Positions 8,701 to 17,572 of a stretch of DNA of 64,000 bases are shown here, in pieces. The notes under the pieces are model-generated. The model saw only the letters and a list, made by a program, of their open reading frames with translations, was not told where the DNA came from and made no database searches. The DNA is taken from assembly GCF_017254845.1 (NCBI RefSeq), contig NZ_JAFKCU010000006.1:174192-238191 (forward strand), written 5' to 3'. Each line of letters opens with the position of its first letter. Positions within the stretch are counted from its first letter, which is position 1. Position numbers and translations under genes: made by a program. Source of the stretch: Algoriphagus pacificus (GTDB taxonomy: Bacteria; Bacteroidota; Bacteroidia; Cytophagales; Cyclobacteriaceae).

Positions 8701-9934
8701 AAAGTATTCTTCTTTGGATGAAATTTTTAATGATGAGGAGTTTCATCTGATTGAAGAGAAAAAGAAAGTTTCGTCAACTAGTACTCCTGATGACCGATTA
8801 CTTGCATCATTTCACCAGATCAATGACTTTTTTGCAAAAAATGGAAAAGCCCCAGAAGCGAATATCTCCAATGTATCTGAATACCAGCTTTACTCACGGT
8901 TGAAAAGTATTCGTGAGGATGCTTCTAAAGTCGAAATGCTGCTTCCTGAAGATATCCACGGCCTGCTGCAAAAGAAAGATACTTTTTCGGTAGAAGAACC
9001 GAGTGGGCAATATCATAAGAAGCCGAAAAAAGAAATAAAGTCCATCGCTGACATATTGGATGATGATTTGGACATTTTGGGAGACGATGCCGGACTTTTT
9101 GATTTCAAACATACTCCAAAACCAGAAGAACGGGCAAGTGCCGATTTTGTAGCCAAAAGAAAACCATGCAAAGATTTCGCTACCTATGAACCGCTTTTCA
9201 AAGAAGTGCAAAAGGATTTGGCAGAGGGCAAGAGGAAACTGATAGATTTTAAAGTGGATAATTTGAAAGAGGGTGCCTTTTATGTACATAATGGAGTTCT
9301 GTTTCTATTGGAGCATGTAAACATTTCACAAAAAGAGCATTACAGAGAGGATGGCACCAGAGTCCGTGAAGATGGAAGGACAAGGTGTATTTTTGAAAAT
9401 GGCACCCAATCCAATATGCTCAAACGGTCTGTCGAAAAAATTCTTTATGCCAATGGGAAGGTAGTCACTGAGAATTTTGAAAAATTAAACCAGTCATTCC
9501 AGGAAAACTTTGGGATGATTACCGAAGAAGACAAAGAATCAGGCTTTATCTACGTGCTGAAATCTCTGAGTTCCAATCCAGAGATCGCATCAATAGACAA
9601 CCTATTTAAGATCGGCTATTCAAAAATCGCGGTTGAAGACCGGATCAAAAATGCATCAAAAGAACCAACCTATCTAATGGCGGATGTGGAATACATCGCC
9701 GGATGGAAATGCTATAATATGAACACCCAGAAATTCGAACAGCTGATCCATAATTTCTTTGGTTCTTCCTGTCTGAACATTGACGTATTTGATGATAAAG
9801 GAAAAAGATATACTCCTAGAGAATGGTTTATTGCCCCTTACGAAGTGATCGAACAGGTCATTGGTTTAATTATCAGTGGTGAGGTGGTGAAGTATCGGTA
9901 TGATGCGGAGGAGGAGAGGATTATCTTGAAATAA
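8687..9934 (+). CDS. T5orf172-type GIY-YIG nuclease
   Basis: The C-terminal 130 residues form a GIY-YIG fold of the T5orf172/MUG113 type: FIYVLKS near residue 286, LFKIGYSK about 20 residues later, a conserved Arg in VEDRIKNAS, and the catalytic-type Glu in KFEQLIHNFF, followed by PREWF. The N-terminal 280 residues are charged, contain acidic runs and have no domain I recognise. The open frame extends upstream into the helicase gene to 8597; I choose the ATG at 8687 (14-bp overlap with the helicase stop, AAGGA just upstream). ATG at 8669 is also possible. It is the probable DNA-cutting component of the cluster, because the methyltransferase seems to lack its nuclease motif. Confidence 0.85.
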   Translation: MQHRKKYSSLDEIFNDEEFHLIEEKKKVSSTSTPDDRLLASFHQINDFFAKNGKAPEANISNVSEYQLYSRLKSIREDASKVEMLLPEDIHGLLQKKDTFSVEEPSGQYHKKPKKEIKSIADILDDDLDILGDDAGLFDFKHTPKPEERASADFVAKRKPCKDFATYEPLFKEVQKDLAEGKRKLIDFKVDNLKEGAFYVHNGVLFLLEHVNISQKEHYREDGTRVREDGRTRCIFENGTQSNMLKRSVEKILYANGKVVTENFEKLNQSFQENFGMITEEDKESGFIYVLKSLSSNPEIASIDNLFKIGYSKIAVEDRIKNASKEPTYLMADVEYIAGWKCYNMNTQKFEQLIHNFFGSSCLNIDVFDDKGKRYTPREWFIAPYEVIEQVIGLIISGEVVKYRYDAEEERIILK

Positions 9935-9947
9935 AGGCTTATAAGTT

Positions 9948-10556
9948 ATGCTTTATAAAACTAGTGACCGACTAGCTGAAAAACTGCTTACACTTCCAGA
10001 GTCAGGTATGGGATATCAGATAATAAAAACAAAATCATTCACGGGGTCTAAACAATATATCTTTTTTAATGGCATCGTTGGCAGCGATTTTGGATACCCT
10101 GGTAGTTTCAGCAACTATGAATTAAAGGCCATTGATTTTGATATTGATATTTCTAATCTTGTCATAGATAAAACAAGAGGAGCTATTGACTCTTCATTTG
10201 AGACAACAAATGGTTCTGAAATTCAGAAATTCGTCAGGTTGTCTGCATTCGAAAATGATTTTCGTGTTGATACAGAAAGCGGTAGATTGTTACCGGGGAG
10301 TTTTACAACTGATCTTGAAGATTTTTTAACAATGACAATTCCTTTCAATAATTTTGACCCGATAGCTTATTACAGCTTACCCAACCCTTTACCAATTAAG
10401 TGGCTATTCTACTTTAAATCAATCGCCGGTGATACTTTTCAAAGAGGAACTGTTCAGCCGGCATTTGGACAAAATGGAGGTGGAAGAGAATACTATTTTA
10501 AAAATGGCACTTCTGAAAAATCCTTGATTTCAGTAAATCCATTTGGTTACTCTTAA
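9948..10556 (+). CDS. Unknown protein with a C-terminal FGQ-GGG motif
   Basis: A 202-residue soluble protein that I do not recognise. It is rich in aromatic residues and glycine, with no signal peptide or membrane segment. Near residues 170-180 it has PAFGQNGGGREY followed by FKNGT. Similar FGQ-GGG loops occur near the C-terminus of some NAD-degrading TNT-type and other polymorphic toxins, so an enzymatic or toxin-like role is possible, but the resemblance is short. It starts 13 bp after the nuclease gene and ends 3 bp before the next gene, so the three are probably co-transcribed. Confidence 0.75.
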   Translation: MLYKTSDRLAEKLLTLPESGMGYQIIKTKSFTGSKQYIFFNGIVGSDFGYPGSFSNYELKAIDFDIDISNLVIDKTRGAIDSSFETTNGSEIQKFVRLSAFENDFRVDTESGRLLPGSFTTDLEDFLTMTIPFNNFDPIAYYSLPNPLPIKWLFYFKSIAGDTFQRGTVQPAFGQNGGGREYYFKNGTSEKSLISVNPFGYS

Positions 10557-10559
10557 ACT

Positions 10560-10982
10560 ATGGAACAAATAATTAGTACTTTGACAAATCCTGAAGATCC
10601 TAATTTCTGGACAGCGTTAGGTGTTGTAGTTACCGCCTTGGTAGCTTTAGGTGGATTATTGGGTTGGGTTTTGACTAACATCCTCAATAATAGGGTTTCT
10701 AAAACATCAAAGATCCTCATTCAGGCAATGATTGAGATTTTTCTCGATTGGGTGAAAGTAAAAAGTAAAAGTCAGACTGTTGATGATGAAAATATAAGAA
10801 TATGGATTTCAGAAACAGGCGGTGCCATTTTAACAGGTCGATCTTACATGGTTTTTAAAAGATTCTTAAAAGAGCTCAAAAAGTCAGCCTACAAAGATTT
10901 ACTGACTCCTGATGAAAACACTTATAAATCGTGGGTAAGCAAAAGTGATTCCAAGCCGACCTGGGAACGAATTGATTGGTAA
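10560..10982 (+). CDS. Small single-span membrane protein
   Basis: A 140-residue protein with one strong hydrophobic segment at about residues 17-42 (LGVVVTALVALGGLLGWVL) after a short polar N-terminus. A mostly helical, basic cytoplasmic domain follows, containing two tryptophans near the end. I know no family. It follows the FGQ-GGG protein by three bases, which suggests that the two work together. A membrane-anchored partner of a possible effector would fit an abortive defence or toxin-immunity role, but that is inference only. Confidence 0.72.
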   Translation: MEQIISTLTNPEDPNFWTALGVVVTALVALGGLLGWVLTNILNNRVSKTSKILIQAMIEIFLDWVKVKSKSQTVDDENIRIWISETGGAILTGRSYMVFKRFLKELKKSAYKDLLTPDENTYKSWVSKSDSKPTWERIDW

Positions 10983-11117
10983 TCACATTTAAAATCCCCT
11001 CCTATGGAAACAGTTCCTTAAGTAGGAAACTTTCCATTTAATCCGTCACAAATCTTGACGTTTTTTGTAACAGAATTAAATAAAATGAATTGCTATTAAA
11101 GTGATTGGAAAATCAAA

Positions 11118-11137
11118 AAAAGCCCCGAAGGGCTTTT
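11118..11137 (-). terminator. Intrinsic terminator of the 73-aa gene
   Basis: AAAAGCCC and GGGCTTTT form an 8-bp stem around CGAA. Read on the minus strand it is followed by a run of T (11115-11121 as A on the plus strand). It ends three bases before the stop codon of the leftward small gene and may act in both directions, also ending the rightward defence cluster. Confidence 0.8.
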
Positions 11138-11139
11138 AA

Positions 11140-11361
11140 TCAAGACTCTTCCGATTCCGGCTCTTTGACTGAAACATACACCGTGTGAGTTTTGCCGTAT
11201 TGGTCTGGTTCTTTCAGTTTGGCGACGTTGAACTTGACGTAGGTTTCTCCTTCGTATTCGAAGCTGTGGTTTTGAAGTTCAGCCATGTTGAGGCTTACTT
11301 CGACGATGTCCATGTTTTCGACTTGTTTGCCTTTTCCGATGTACTTTTTTGAAAATGCCAT
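11140..11361 (-). CDS. Small conserved-type protein of mobile elements
   Basis: A 73-residue acidic/basic protein starting MAFSKKYIGKGKQVENMDIV and ending in a Glu/Ser-rich tail. The pattern is beta-rich (YEGETYVKFNVAKL, HTVYVSVKEP), as in small OB-like or single-domain beta proteins. I have the impression that similar small proteins accompany Bacteroidetes conjugative elements, but I cannot name a family. It has its own terminator and lies downstream, on its own strand, of the second copy of the conserved stem-loop, which may be part of its leader. Confidence 0.7.
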   Translation of the reverse strand: MAFSKKYIGKGKQVENMDIVEVSLNMAELQNHSFEYEGETYVKFNVAKLKEPDQYGKTHTVYVSVKEPESEES

Positions 11362-11799
11362 AGATTTTTGGTTTTAGTTAAAATTTATGCATGTCTTTTA
11401 GGAAGGCTTGGTGAGTGGATAAAAATTAGAATTCAAAAACTGGGAGGTAGTCCGTAGGAAACCCCGTTTTTATAAGATATTCTGCTAGCAGCCCCAATTT
11501 TTAGAAACTGACAAGCGGACTGACCTTTGTGCATACAATTGAACAAAACCGGAATTTGGCATATAAATTCATAACGAATCAGTTGAAAGAAATGTACGAG
11601 CCATTATGGAATCTACTTGAAGAAATAATAGAGATTTCAAAAACCATTCATATTAAATACAAAAGCCCCTCATAAGCAAAGAACTGATCTTGAATCCTTT
11701 GGTTTAACCTTAGGATTTATCCTTAAAAAAGCTGGAAATTTTCATAAAAAAAGAAATACTAACAATTTCAAAAATCTCATATTTTTAGACAAAAAGAAA
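11362..11799. other. Intergenic region with stem-loop and short open frame
   Basis: Between the leftward 73-aa gene and the rightward 281-aa gene. It holds the second conserved stem-loop (11435-11471) and a short rightward frame (11529-11675, 48 codons from a GTG) of helical, protein-like composition (NQLKEMYEPLWNLLEEIIEI). That frame is probably a remnant or a small protein and I do not call it a gene. TTTAGACAA (11784-11792) lies just before the ATG of the next gene, resembling the cluster repeat but present only once. Confidence 0.5.
11435..11471. repeat. Conserved stem-loop, copy 2
   Basis: Bases 11435-11444 pair with 11462-11471 (AAAAAC, T, GGG against CCC, C, GTTTTT), closing the loop AGGTAGTCCGTAGGAAA. 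Compared with copy 1 at 8-44, 16 of 17 loop bases are the same and the T.C mismatch is kept. Two stem pairs differ but remain complementary (T-A/G-C become A-T/C-G, and C-G becomes G-C). On the minus strand it lies 74 bp upstream of the 73-aa gene. Confidence 0.65.
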
Positions 11800-12645
11800 A
11801 TGAAAAAATTATTCGCTAGCTTAATTGAAAGAGTAAAAAATAAAGAGACCAGCTTAACATTTTATGAACAACTTGTTGACAAAACTTGGCTAAAAATAGA
11901 TGAATCCAGAAATATACTCAGACAACTAGAATTCCAAAGGAATGGTGAATTATTGGATTCTAATCATGGAAATGTCACAAGGAAAAAGTGGGAATTAACG
12001 GCTTCTGGAAAAATTATTATCTCCTTTGAAGGCAAAGAGCAGCTCTTTTATGCGACATTTTCAGAAATATTCAAGCTTACTTTGATAAAATCTGGAAGTA
12101 TAGACTCATCTGAGACGTTTTTAGAAGAAAAATATGTAATTAATAGTGTAAAGGAGTTTTTACAACAAGAAAATGAAAGACTGATTCAAGAAGAACAAAA
12201 GAAAATCGAGGAAGCAAGAAAAAGAGAGGAAGCTATTGATTTGCAATTATTTAAAAGTGGAATTCCAAATCCAAAGCAGTACAGAGAAGTAATGAATACA
12301 ATGGCGAACCTTAGCAAAGATATTGACAAAAGGTTTGACTCAAGGATAAATGATTTTTCTAAAAATCCACCAAAAATTGAGAACCTTATTAAGTTCTATG
12401 ATTTTTTATCAACACATGAGCAAAACAATGATAAACCATTTTTTTCTAGCAGGACCACATTAGAATCTCAGAAAGACGACTGTATTAAAGTTATAAGGGA
12501 AATAGATTCGAAAATTGATCATATTAATAATTCAAATCCTAATTCCCAATCAGAATCAATAGAACTCAGGAGAAAAAAAAGAAACCTAATTCAATCCAAG
12601 GAAATATATCAAGCATACTATAATTATCTCCTAGAAAAATCTTAA
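11800..12645 (+). CDS. Coiled-coil protein of unknown function
   Basis: A 281-residue, lysine/glutamate-rich protein. Residues 1-100 look globular (a beta-rich part with WELTASGKIIISF). Residues 125-150 form a charged helix (ENERLIQEEQKKIEEARKR), and the C-terminal 60 residues form another helical region, so a coiled coil is likely. No catalytic motif is visible. It stands alone, AT-richer than the cluster to its left, which suggests separate acquisition. I do not recognise it. Confidence 0.72.
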   Translation: MKKLFASLIERVKNKETSLTFYEQLVDKTWLKIDESRNILRQLEFQRNGELLDSNHGNVTRKKWELTASGKIIISFEGKEQLFYATFSEIFKLTLIKSGSIDSSETFLEEKYVINSVKEFLQQENERLIQEEQKKIEEARKREEAIDLQLFKSGIPNPKQYREVMNTMANLSKDIDKRFDSRINDFSKNPPKIENLIKFYDFLSTHEQNNDKPFFSSRTTLESQKDDCIKVIREIDSKIDHINNSNPNSQSESIELRRKKRNLIQSKEIYQAYYNYLLEKS

Positions 12646-12785
12646 CCAGTTTACAACTGAAAATTAAAACTTGAACTAGGAAGCAATTTGTAAAATAAAA
12701 CCCGCATCAATTAATGCCTGCATGTTTTTCAAAAACATCAAAAGAATAAAAAAACGACGTCTTACTTAGAATTTTCAAATCCTAG

Positions 12786-13280
12786 CTACTGGAAAATTAT
12801 CTCCTCAGCCAATGGCACCGAAGTCTCCCCAGAAGCCAAAGCCTCATAGGTGAACTCTTTGAAAACAGAACCATCTGCCAAAACCCGCACATCGGCCGAA
12901 AGTGGTTGAAAGGATTCATCTGTTTCTCCTCCCAAATGGACGGCATTGAATACAAATCCCAAACTGTGGATAGGGGAAGAAGAACTCACCAAGATCGAAG
13001 ACGACTCAGGCTCTAAAGTCAAAGTATAAGTATTCCCCTGTTCTACCACCTGAGTCCAATCCAAATCACTTGGCTCTCCCAACACAGGAGCAACAAAAGT
13101 AGATGTTCCAGCCAGCATACTATGAACTGAAAAAGTAACCAAATATTCAGAATAGTCTCCTCCCATTTCTACTTCGATCGTGACGTTTTTCTCCACCAAT
13201 TTGGGTTCTTCATCTTCGGAAGAACAGGCGAAAGCTAGACCGGCAAAAACAAAAAGTAGTAGGTAGTTCAGTTTTTTCAT
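12786..13280 (-). CDS. Putative lipoprotein
   Basis: A 164-residue protein with a lipoprotein signal peptide (MKKLNYLLLFVFAGLAFAC; lipobox LAFAC, Cys19). An acidic linker (SSEDEEPK) of the kind that exports Bacteroidetes lipoproteins to the cell surface follows. The mature part is beta-rich and I recognise no domain. It is the last gene, in transcription order, of the leftward run from the tra genes, but it is separated from the next gene by 69 bp and may be an independent cargo gene. Confidence 0.78.
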   Translation of the reverse strand: MKKLNYLLLFVFAGLAFACSSEDEEPKLVEKNVTIEVEMGGDYSEYLVTFSVHSMLAGTSTFVAPVLGEPSDLDWTQVVEQGNTYTLTLEPESSSILVSSSSPIHSLGFVFNAVHLGGETDESFQPLSADVRVLADGSVFKEFTYEALASGETSVPLAEEIIFQ

Positions 13281-13349
13281 AGTGGAATTGGTTTGGTTTA
13301 AAAATTCAGTTTTAATAATGGTTAGTCAATAAATATAGCAAAACCATAT

Positions 13350-14027
13350 TTATTCTAAGTCCTCTTTAACCTGTTTATTAAGTTGATAAAATGACTCTGC
13401 TCCCTTCTTTCTGGGCTTGAATGTCCTTACTGTTTGTAATACTCCTTGGGATATGCAATAGGCTCGGAGTGAAAAGGAAGTTATTGGCTCTACTGAATCT
13501 TTTTCAGTTTTAAGGTTCTTCAAATGGATTGATCCATTTGAGAGTCGGTATGAACAATTTCTTTTATGGATTAAGTCCTGAATTTTGCAATCCATCACAC
13601 GTCCCAAAATCGAGGAACTGAAAACCGTATTCACCTTGCTTTTCGCATGGATTTCCTCCAATGATTTTTTCAAAAGATCTTCATCAAACTTTGCTCCCAC
13701 AACCATAAAACCCGCCTCCTCAAAAGCGATTCTTGCCTTATATTGGTTGACAAAAAATATCAATGAAGCATAGGAATCCGAGACAAAAACCGAGCGTGTA
13801 GTCTCAGAAATATTAAGAATTGAAATACCATAGGATGCACATTTGCTTCGGTAAAGGCTAAGCACTTCCTTATCTACAACTCCACCGTCTTGATCAAAAA
13901 AATCAAAATAGATCTGCCCCTTCTCGTCTTGGATGGCATTCTTGGAAAAAAGGCGCTGAATATCCATTTCAACACCCTTGTATGTCAAAATGTCAAATGT
14001 CCCGTTCCTGGTCATTGTCTTGCTCAC
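13350..14027 (-). CDS. Unknown protein at the end of the tra locus
   Basis: A 225-residue protein without signal peptide or membrane segment and with no motif that I can name. It begins inside the 3' end of the DUF3945/4099-like gene (35-bp overlap), so the two are translationally linked. The fold looks alpha/beta (ISILNISETTRSVFVSDSYASLIFF). The C-terminus is basic (FKPRKKGAES). Its position suggests a role in the transferred element, perhaps DNA processing, but there is no direct evidence. An internal Met (MDIQRLF, residue 21) is an alternative start that would remove the overlap. Confidence 0.68.
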   Translation of the reverse strand: MSKTMTRNGTFDILTYKGVEMDIQRLFSKNAIQDEKGQIYFDFFDQDGGVVDKEVLSLYRSKCASYGISILNISETTRSVFVSDSYASLIFFVNQYKARIAFEEAGFMVVGAKFDEDLLKKSLEEIHAKSKVNTVFSSSILGRVMDCKIQDLIHKRNCSYRLSNGSIHLKNLKTEKDSVEPITSFSLRAYCISQGVLQTVRTFKPRKKGAESFYQLNKQVKEDLE

Positions 14028-14922
14028 GATTTCGCATTTTTGGATTCTTTCCCTCCTCGCTATCGATACTGTTCAGTCGCTTGATTTTGTTGATATCAAA
14101 ATCATCTCTGACTTCTTTGGGTAGGTTCGGATCTGCAGAAATTTTGGAATACTCCTCCTTGATATTGTTTAGATCCCGGACTGCATCCTTGTCATTCGGA
14201 TTCTTGGAAATCCTCCGTTCCACTTGTTTTTGAACTTCTTTGATGGCCTGCAAATACCCTTCGCTAAAGGATTTTTCCTCCTGACTTTTCTTACCCAACA
14301 TTTTCTCAACACCTGTGATCAATAAGTAGGAAAGACCTCCATCTATCAACACCGAAAGGATTAAACCCCGATTATTGGACCGAATTCCTTTAGGTGCGGA
14401 AGGGGAAAGTTGAAATTCAGTTCCATCGGCCAATTGCACGGTATCCCCTTCTTTATATTTCTTTTTTTGCTGAGGACTAAGCTTTTCTCCATTGACTTCC
14501 TGTGGAGCTTTGATATCCCTGGGATTGTAGGAAAGAAATTGCTTGGTTCTGTGATCATACTCTATAATCTCAGATTGGAAATTTCCTTCCTTGTCCACGT
14601 AGCTTTTCTTCAAGTTTGCCAATTCCTTTTTAACCAATTGATTTCGTTCTGATTCACTCAAGTTTGGATGAGCTCTTGCCTCTCTATAGACCGGGTCAAT
14701 CCGCAATGCTGGCTTACCATCTTCGCCTCGAACAATTGATAGCCTTGCCGGTAACTTATCAACCTGAACATCCTTTCCCTTCAAATCTTTCAATTCGACG
14801 ATATCGGTCATTTTCCCATTTTTTAAAGCATGGATTTCTTTTTCCGGAATGGTAAATTTTCCGTCTTTGACAACTCCGAAAATTTCCAGATCCTTCATTG
14901 GTAATACATTTTGATTTCTCAT
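13993..14922 (-). CDS. DUF3945/DUF4099-like mobile-element protein
   Basis: A 309-residue protein. The N-terminal region (FGVVKDGKFTIPEKEIHALKNG, then LPARLSIVRGEDGKPALRI) and the middle part (LSPQQKKKYKEGDTVQLADGTEF) resemble the DUF4099 and DUF3945 modules common in Bacteroidetes conjugative elements. A hydrophobic segment near residues 188-207 (LILSVLIDGGLSYLLITGV) may span or touch the membrane. The C-terminal 100 residues are charged and helical, so a coiled coil is possible. The molecular function of these families is unknown. It lies directly after the M23 peptidase gene. Confidence 0.7.
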   Translation of the reverse strand: MRNQNVLPMKDLEIFGVVKDGKFTIPEKEIHALKNGKMTDIVELKDLKGKDVQVDKLPARLSIVRGEDGKPALRIDPVYREARAHPNLSESERNQLVKKELANLKKSYVDKEGNFQSEIIEYDHRTKQFLSYNPRDIKAPQEVNGEKLSPQQKKKYKEGDTVQLADGTEFQLSPSAPKGIRSNNRGLILSVLIDGGLSYLLITGVEKMLGKKSQEEKSFSEGYLQAIKEVQKQVERRISKNPNDKDAVRDLNNIKEEYSKISADPNLPKEVRDDFDINKIKRLNSIDSEEGKNPKMRNREQDNDQERDI

Positions 14923-14929
14923 GGTGTTA

Positions 14930-15559
14930 TTAGTTTGATAAAAATTGAATTAACTCATCTTTGGTAGACAGCTTGGATAGCATCTGAATGAATAATGTGG
15001 GATTGATGTATTCAAGCCCCTTTTTAATGGTCACATGGAGATGATCCCCAGTTGCCTTCCCGGTACTTCCAGAAATCCCTATCACTGATCCAGGTAAAAC
15101 ACTTTCATTCTTTGTCACCCAGATTTGGGAAAGATGGCCGTAAACAGCGGCATAGTTTCCATGTTGGACTTTGATGAAATTCCCCAGAAGTGGATCATGT
15201 CCAACAGAAGAAACTTTCCCATGCAACATGGAATAGACCTTTGAGAGATTGGCATTCAAATCAATCCCTCGATGGAATTTTCTTTCTCCCGAAAATGGAT
15301 CGGATCGGTAGCCATAAGTTGAAGTCATCAAAAAACCTTCAAGAGGAAGCGAGGCGAGCAATACCCTGCTTTCTTTTTCTATAGGATTGGCCACGTGGGA
15401 AAAATATCCTTTATCAATTCCTTCTTTTTTCGACAAAACCAATTTTGATTGATCCACTTTTACCGTGGGTAATTCCTTCTGAAATTCAATTGAATTGAAC
15501 TGAGGATATGCCTCCTGGACCACAAAAAGTAAAATGATGATGATTGTTAATCTTGTCAT
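14930..15559 (-). CDS. M23/LytM peptidoglycan endopeptidase of the transfer locus
   Basis: A 209-residue secreted protein with a signal peptide (residues 1-20) and a C-terminal M23 domain (about 75-190). The zinc site is visible: H96-x3-D100 (HRGID) and H173-L-H175 (DHLHV), with H142 in YGHLS as the catalytic histidine. Such enzymes cut peptide crosslinks in the wall. In conjugation loci they are thought to open peptidoglycan for the secretion channel. It follows the coupling-protein gene by 11 bp and is probably co-transcribed with it. Confidence 0.88.
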   Translation of the reverse strand: MTRLTIIIILLFVVQEAYPQFNSIEFQKELPTVKVDQSKLVLSKKEGIDKGYFSHVANPIEKESRVLLASLPLEGFLMTSTYGYRSDPFSGERKFHRGIDLNANLSKVYSMLHGKVSSVGHDPLLGNFIKVQHGNYAAVYGHLSQIWVTKNESVLPGSVIGISGSTGKATGDHLHVTIKKGLEYINPTLFIQMLSKLSTKDELIQFLSN

Positions 15560-15570
15560 TATTAAAGTGT

Positions 15571-17562
15571 CTATTCTACTGGTGTCATTTCGCGATGCTT
15601 TTCAATAATCTCCGTCACTTGGTTATGAATTTTCTCAAAATGCTTGGTTAGAATCTCTTCCTTTTTCCCCTTGAAGTCATAGTATTTCGGAGTAGTTCGA
15701 TAAGAGCTTTCTTCCTGATTTATTTCCTTCCTATTGAGATTTACTCGGCAATGGACATTGGAAGTCTTATACTTTCCATCGAATTGGGTTCCCTCGGTGG
15801 CAATGATTCCCGCGATTTCTCCTGTATGCATGGAAGCTATTTTCCCAGCCGGAATAAGCGGCTCGTATTTTTCACTATAAGAAACCGAAGTCCTATCCCG
15901 ATCTATAGACAGGCTTTGGCCAAGCTGCTTGCGTTTGCCAAACATCATTTCCAACCATGACAAAGTATCCTTGTGTCGCACTGACCCACAAAGAACATTT
16001 CCAATCACCGAAGTCATGGTTGAGGCGGTTTCCTTGCCTTGCAACTGATTCAATTGGGGTAATTCCTGGAGTCCCAATAACACCGCTACTTTATTACTTC
16101 TCGCTGTGGAAATCAGGTTTTCGATTTTGTGGATATAGAAAGTTGGGGCCTCATCTGCAATCAAGGCTGTTGGCAGATTTCCTTTGGTATTAATCAATCG
16201 AGTCAGCCGATTGATGATCACCGAGTAGCAAGTTCCTGTAATGCTTTGGGTTTCTGTACTGTTTGCCAGCACCAAAATGGATGGGGAATTTGGATCTGAG
16301 ATTTTAAGATCAAAATCATCCCCACTAAATACCCATGCAGTTTCTTTGGTATTTAGTCTGGAGAGAAAGATTTTCAGAGTTCCAACCTGGCCTTCCAGCT
16401 GCTTGAACACCTTTTTTTCATAGGCACTGCGAAAAGGAGATACCATGGATCTTAGCTCCGGATGTTTGGTCAGGCAGTTGAAAATATCCTCGTAGTCTCT
16501 ATTCAGGAAATCCAATACATGTGCAAAAGTCGAGTACTTTCCATCCTCATACCTTGACACAAAAAAAATGCAGGCTGAGAGAAAATTGATCGCCGATTGT
16601 TCGAAGAATCGATCTGCCCCTCCCGATGAATCCGATTTTTGAAGTGATTGAAAAATAGCCTCTGCAGTTTCGGAAGCATTGGCAACGGTTTTAATATATC
16701 TCCTATTGATTGGATTGATCCTTCTGGAGTATTCCACTTCGTCCAGATTGATCACATGAAATTTGAAATTCGAGTTTTTCTTTTTGTCCTGCGCTTTCAA
16801 ATAATGGAAATAGGCGATTTGTGCCAGATCAGGAAACTTAAAATCATACAGACACATGGTAAACCCTTTTCCTATCATTTGACGAATAAATGGATTGATC
16901 ACACCGAATGATTTACCGGAGCCTGGTGTCCCGATCACAAACGTCCCTCTAAAAGGATTCACCAAATTAACCCATCCTTTGTGGACTTTTCCTCTGTAAT
17001 AGAATTTCATAGGGATATTGACCGAAAAGGGATTCTCCAACTTCTTTTTGTCCTGCAGAAATGATTCACCCTCGATATTCCATTCGTCCTTGCCCAAACC
17101 AGATTTGATCATTTTGGACACATTATCTAAAGAAGTATGGATGAGAACGGATCCGATCAATGTGCTCAGAATATAACCTAAGCTTTCAATGGATGTCAAA
17201 TCGAAAACCAGAAATGAATCCTCCAATGTGTAGATGTAGACCGATCCAAAAAACAGAATGAAGCCTATGGTAATTGGAAATACAATTTGGCTTCTGGGGT
17301 TTAAATCCAGATTTTTCTTGGCAGCTGTACCAATGGCTGAAAGTGCTATTGCTACCAGAATGGCAATTTTCCCAAGCAGTACATTTTGATAGATTTTGAG
17401 ATTTAATAGCTTTTCAAATAGAGGAAAAAAGTACTTTCCGATCCCTTCCAAAACCATCAGCTGAGGAGCATAGACAAACATGAGAATGTCCATAAATACC
17501 ATCAAATAAACAACGAATTGGAAAGTCCCGTGCAGGCTCTTTAATTCCCTTCTCTCATTCAT
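15571..17562 (-). CDS. mobC: Type IV coupling protein (VirD4/TraG-like, MobC of Bacteroidetes elements)
   Basis: A 663-residue coupling protein. Three to four hydrophobic segments occupy about residues 15-140, then the ATPase domain follows with Walker A GTPGSGKS near residue 210 and Walker B LIADEAP near 465. The TraM-recognition-domain type sequence (KVAVLLGLQELPQL) comes after. In Bacteroides CTnDOT-type elements this protein is named MobC. It brings the relaxase-DNA complex to the type IV channel. The gene lies between traN and the M23 peptidase. The start is the first ATG, eight bases after the traN stop region. Confidence 0.9.
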   Translation of the reverse strand: MNERRELKSLHGTFQFVVYLMVFMDILMFVYAPQLMVLEGIGKYFFPLFEKLLNLKIYQNVLLGKIAILVAIALSAIGTAAKKNLDLNPRSQIVFPITIGFILFFGSVYIYTLEDSFLVFDLTSIESLGYILSTLIGSVLIHTSLDNVSKMIKSGLGKDEWNIEGESFLQDKKKLENPFSVNIPMKFYYRGKVHKGWVNLVNPFRGTFVIGTPGSGKSFGVINPFIRQMIGKGFTMCLYDFKFPDLAQIAYFHYLKAQDKKKNSNFKFHVINLDEVEYSRRINPINRRYIKTVANASETAEAIFQSLQKSDSSGGADRFFEQSAINFLSACIFFVSRYEDGKYSTFAHVLDFLNRDYEDIFNCLTKHPELRSMVSPFRSAYEKKVFKQLEGQVGTLKIFLSRLNTKETAWVFSGDDFDLKISDPNSPSILVLANSTETQSITGTCYSVIINRLTRLINTKGNLPTALIADEAPTFYIHKIENLISTARSNKVAVLLGLQELPQLNQLQGKETASTMTSVIGNVLCGSVRHKDTLSWLEMMFGKRKQLGQSLSIDRDRTSVSYSEKYEPLIPAGKIASMHTGEIAGIIATEGTQFDGKYKTSNVHCRVNLNRKEINQEESSYRTTPKYYDFKGKKEEILTKHFEKIHNQVTEIIEKHREMTPVE

Positions 17563-17572
17563 ATCATCTTTT

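Noticed and set aside
5906-11792. TTTAGACAA before the 281-aa gene (11784-11792) as another operator copy
   Set aside because: It is a single imperfect copy without phased neighbours, so it may be chance.
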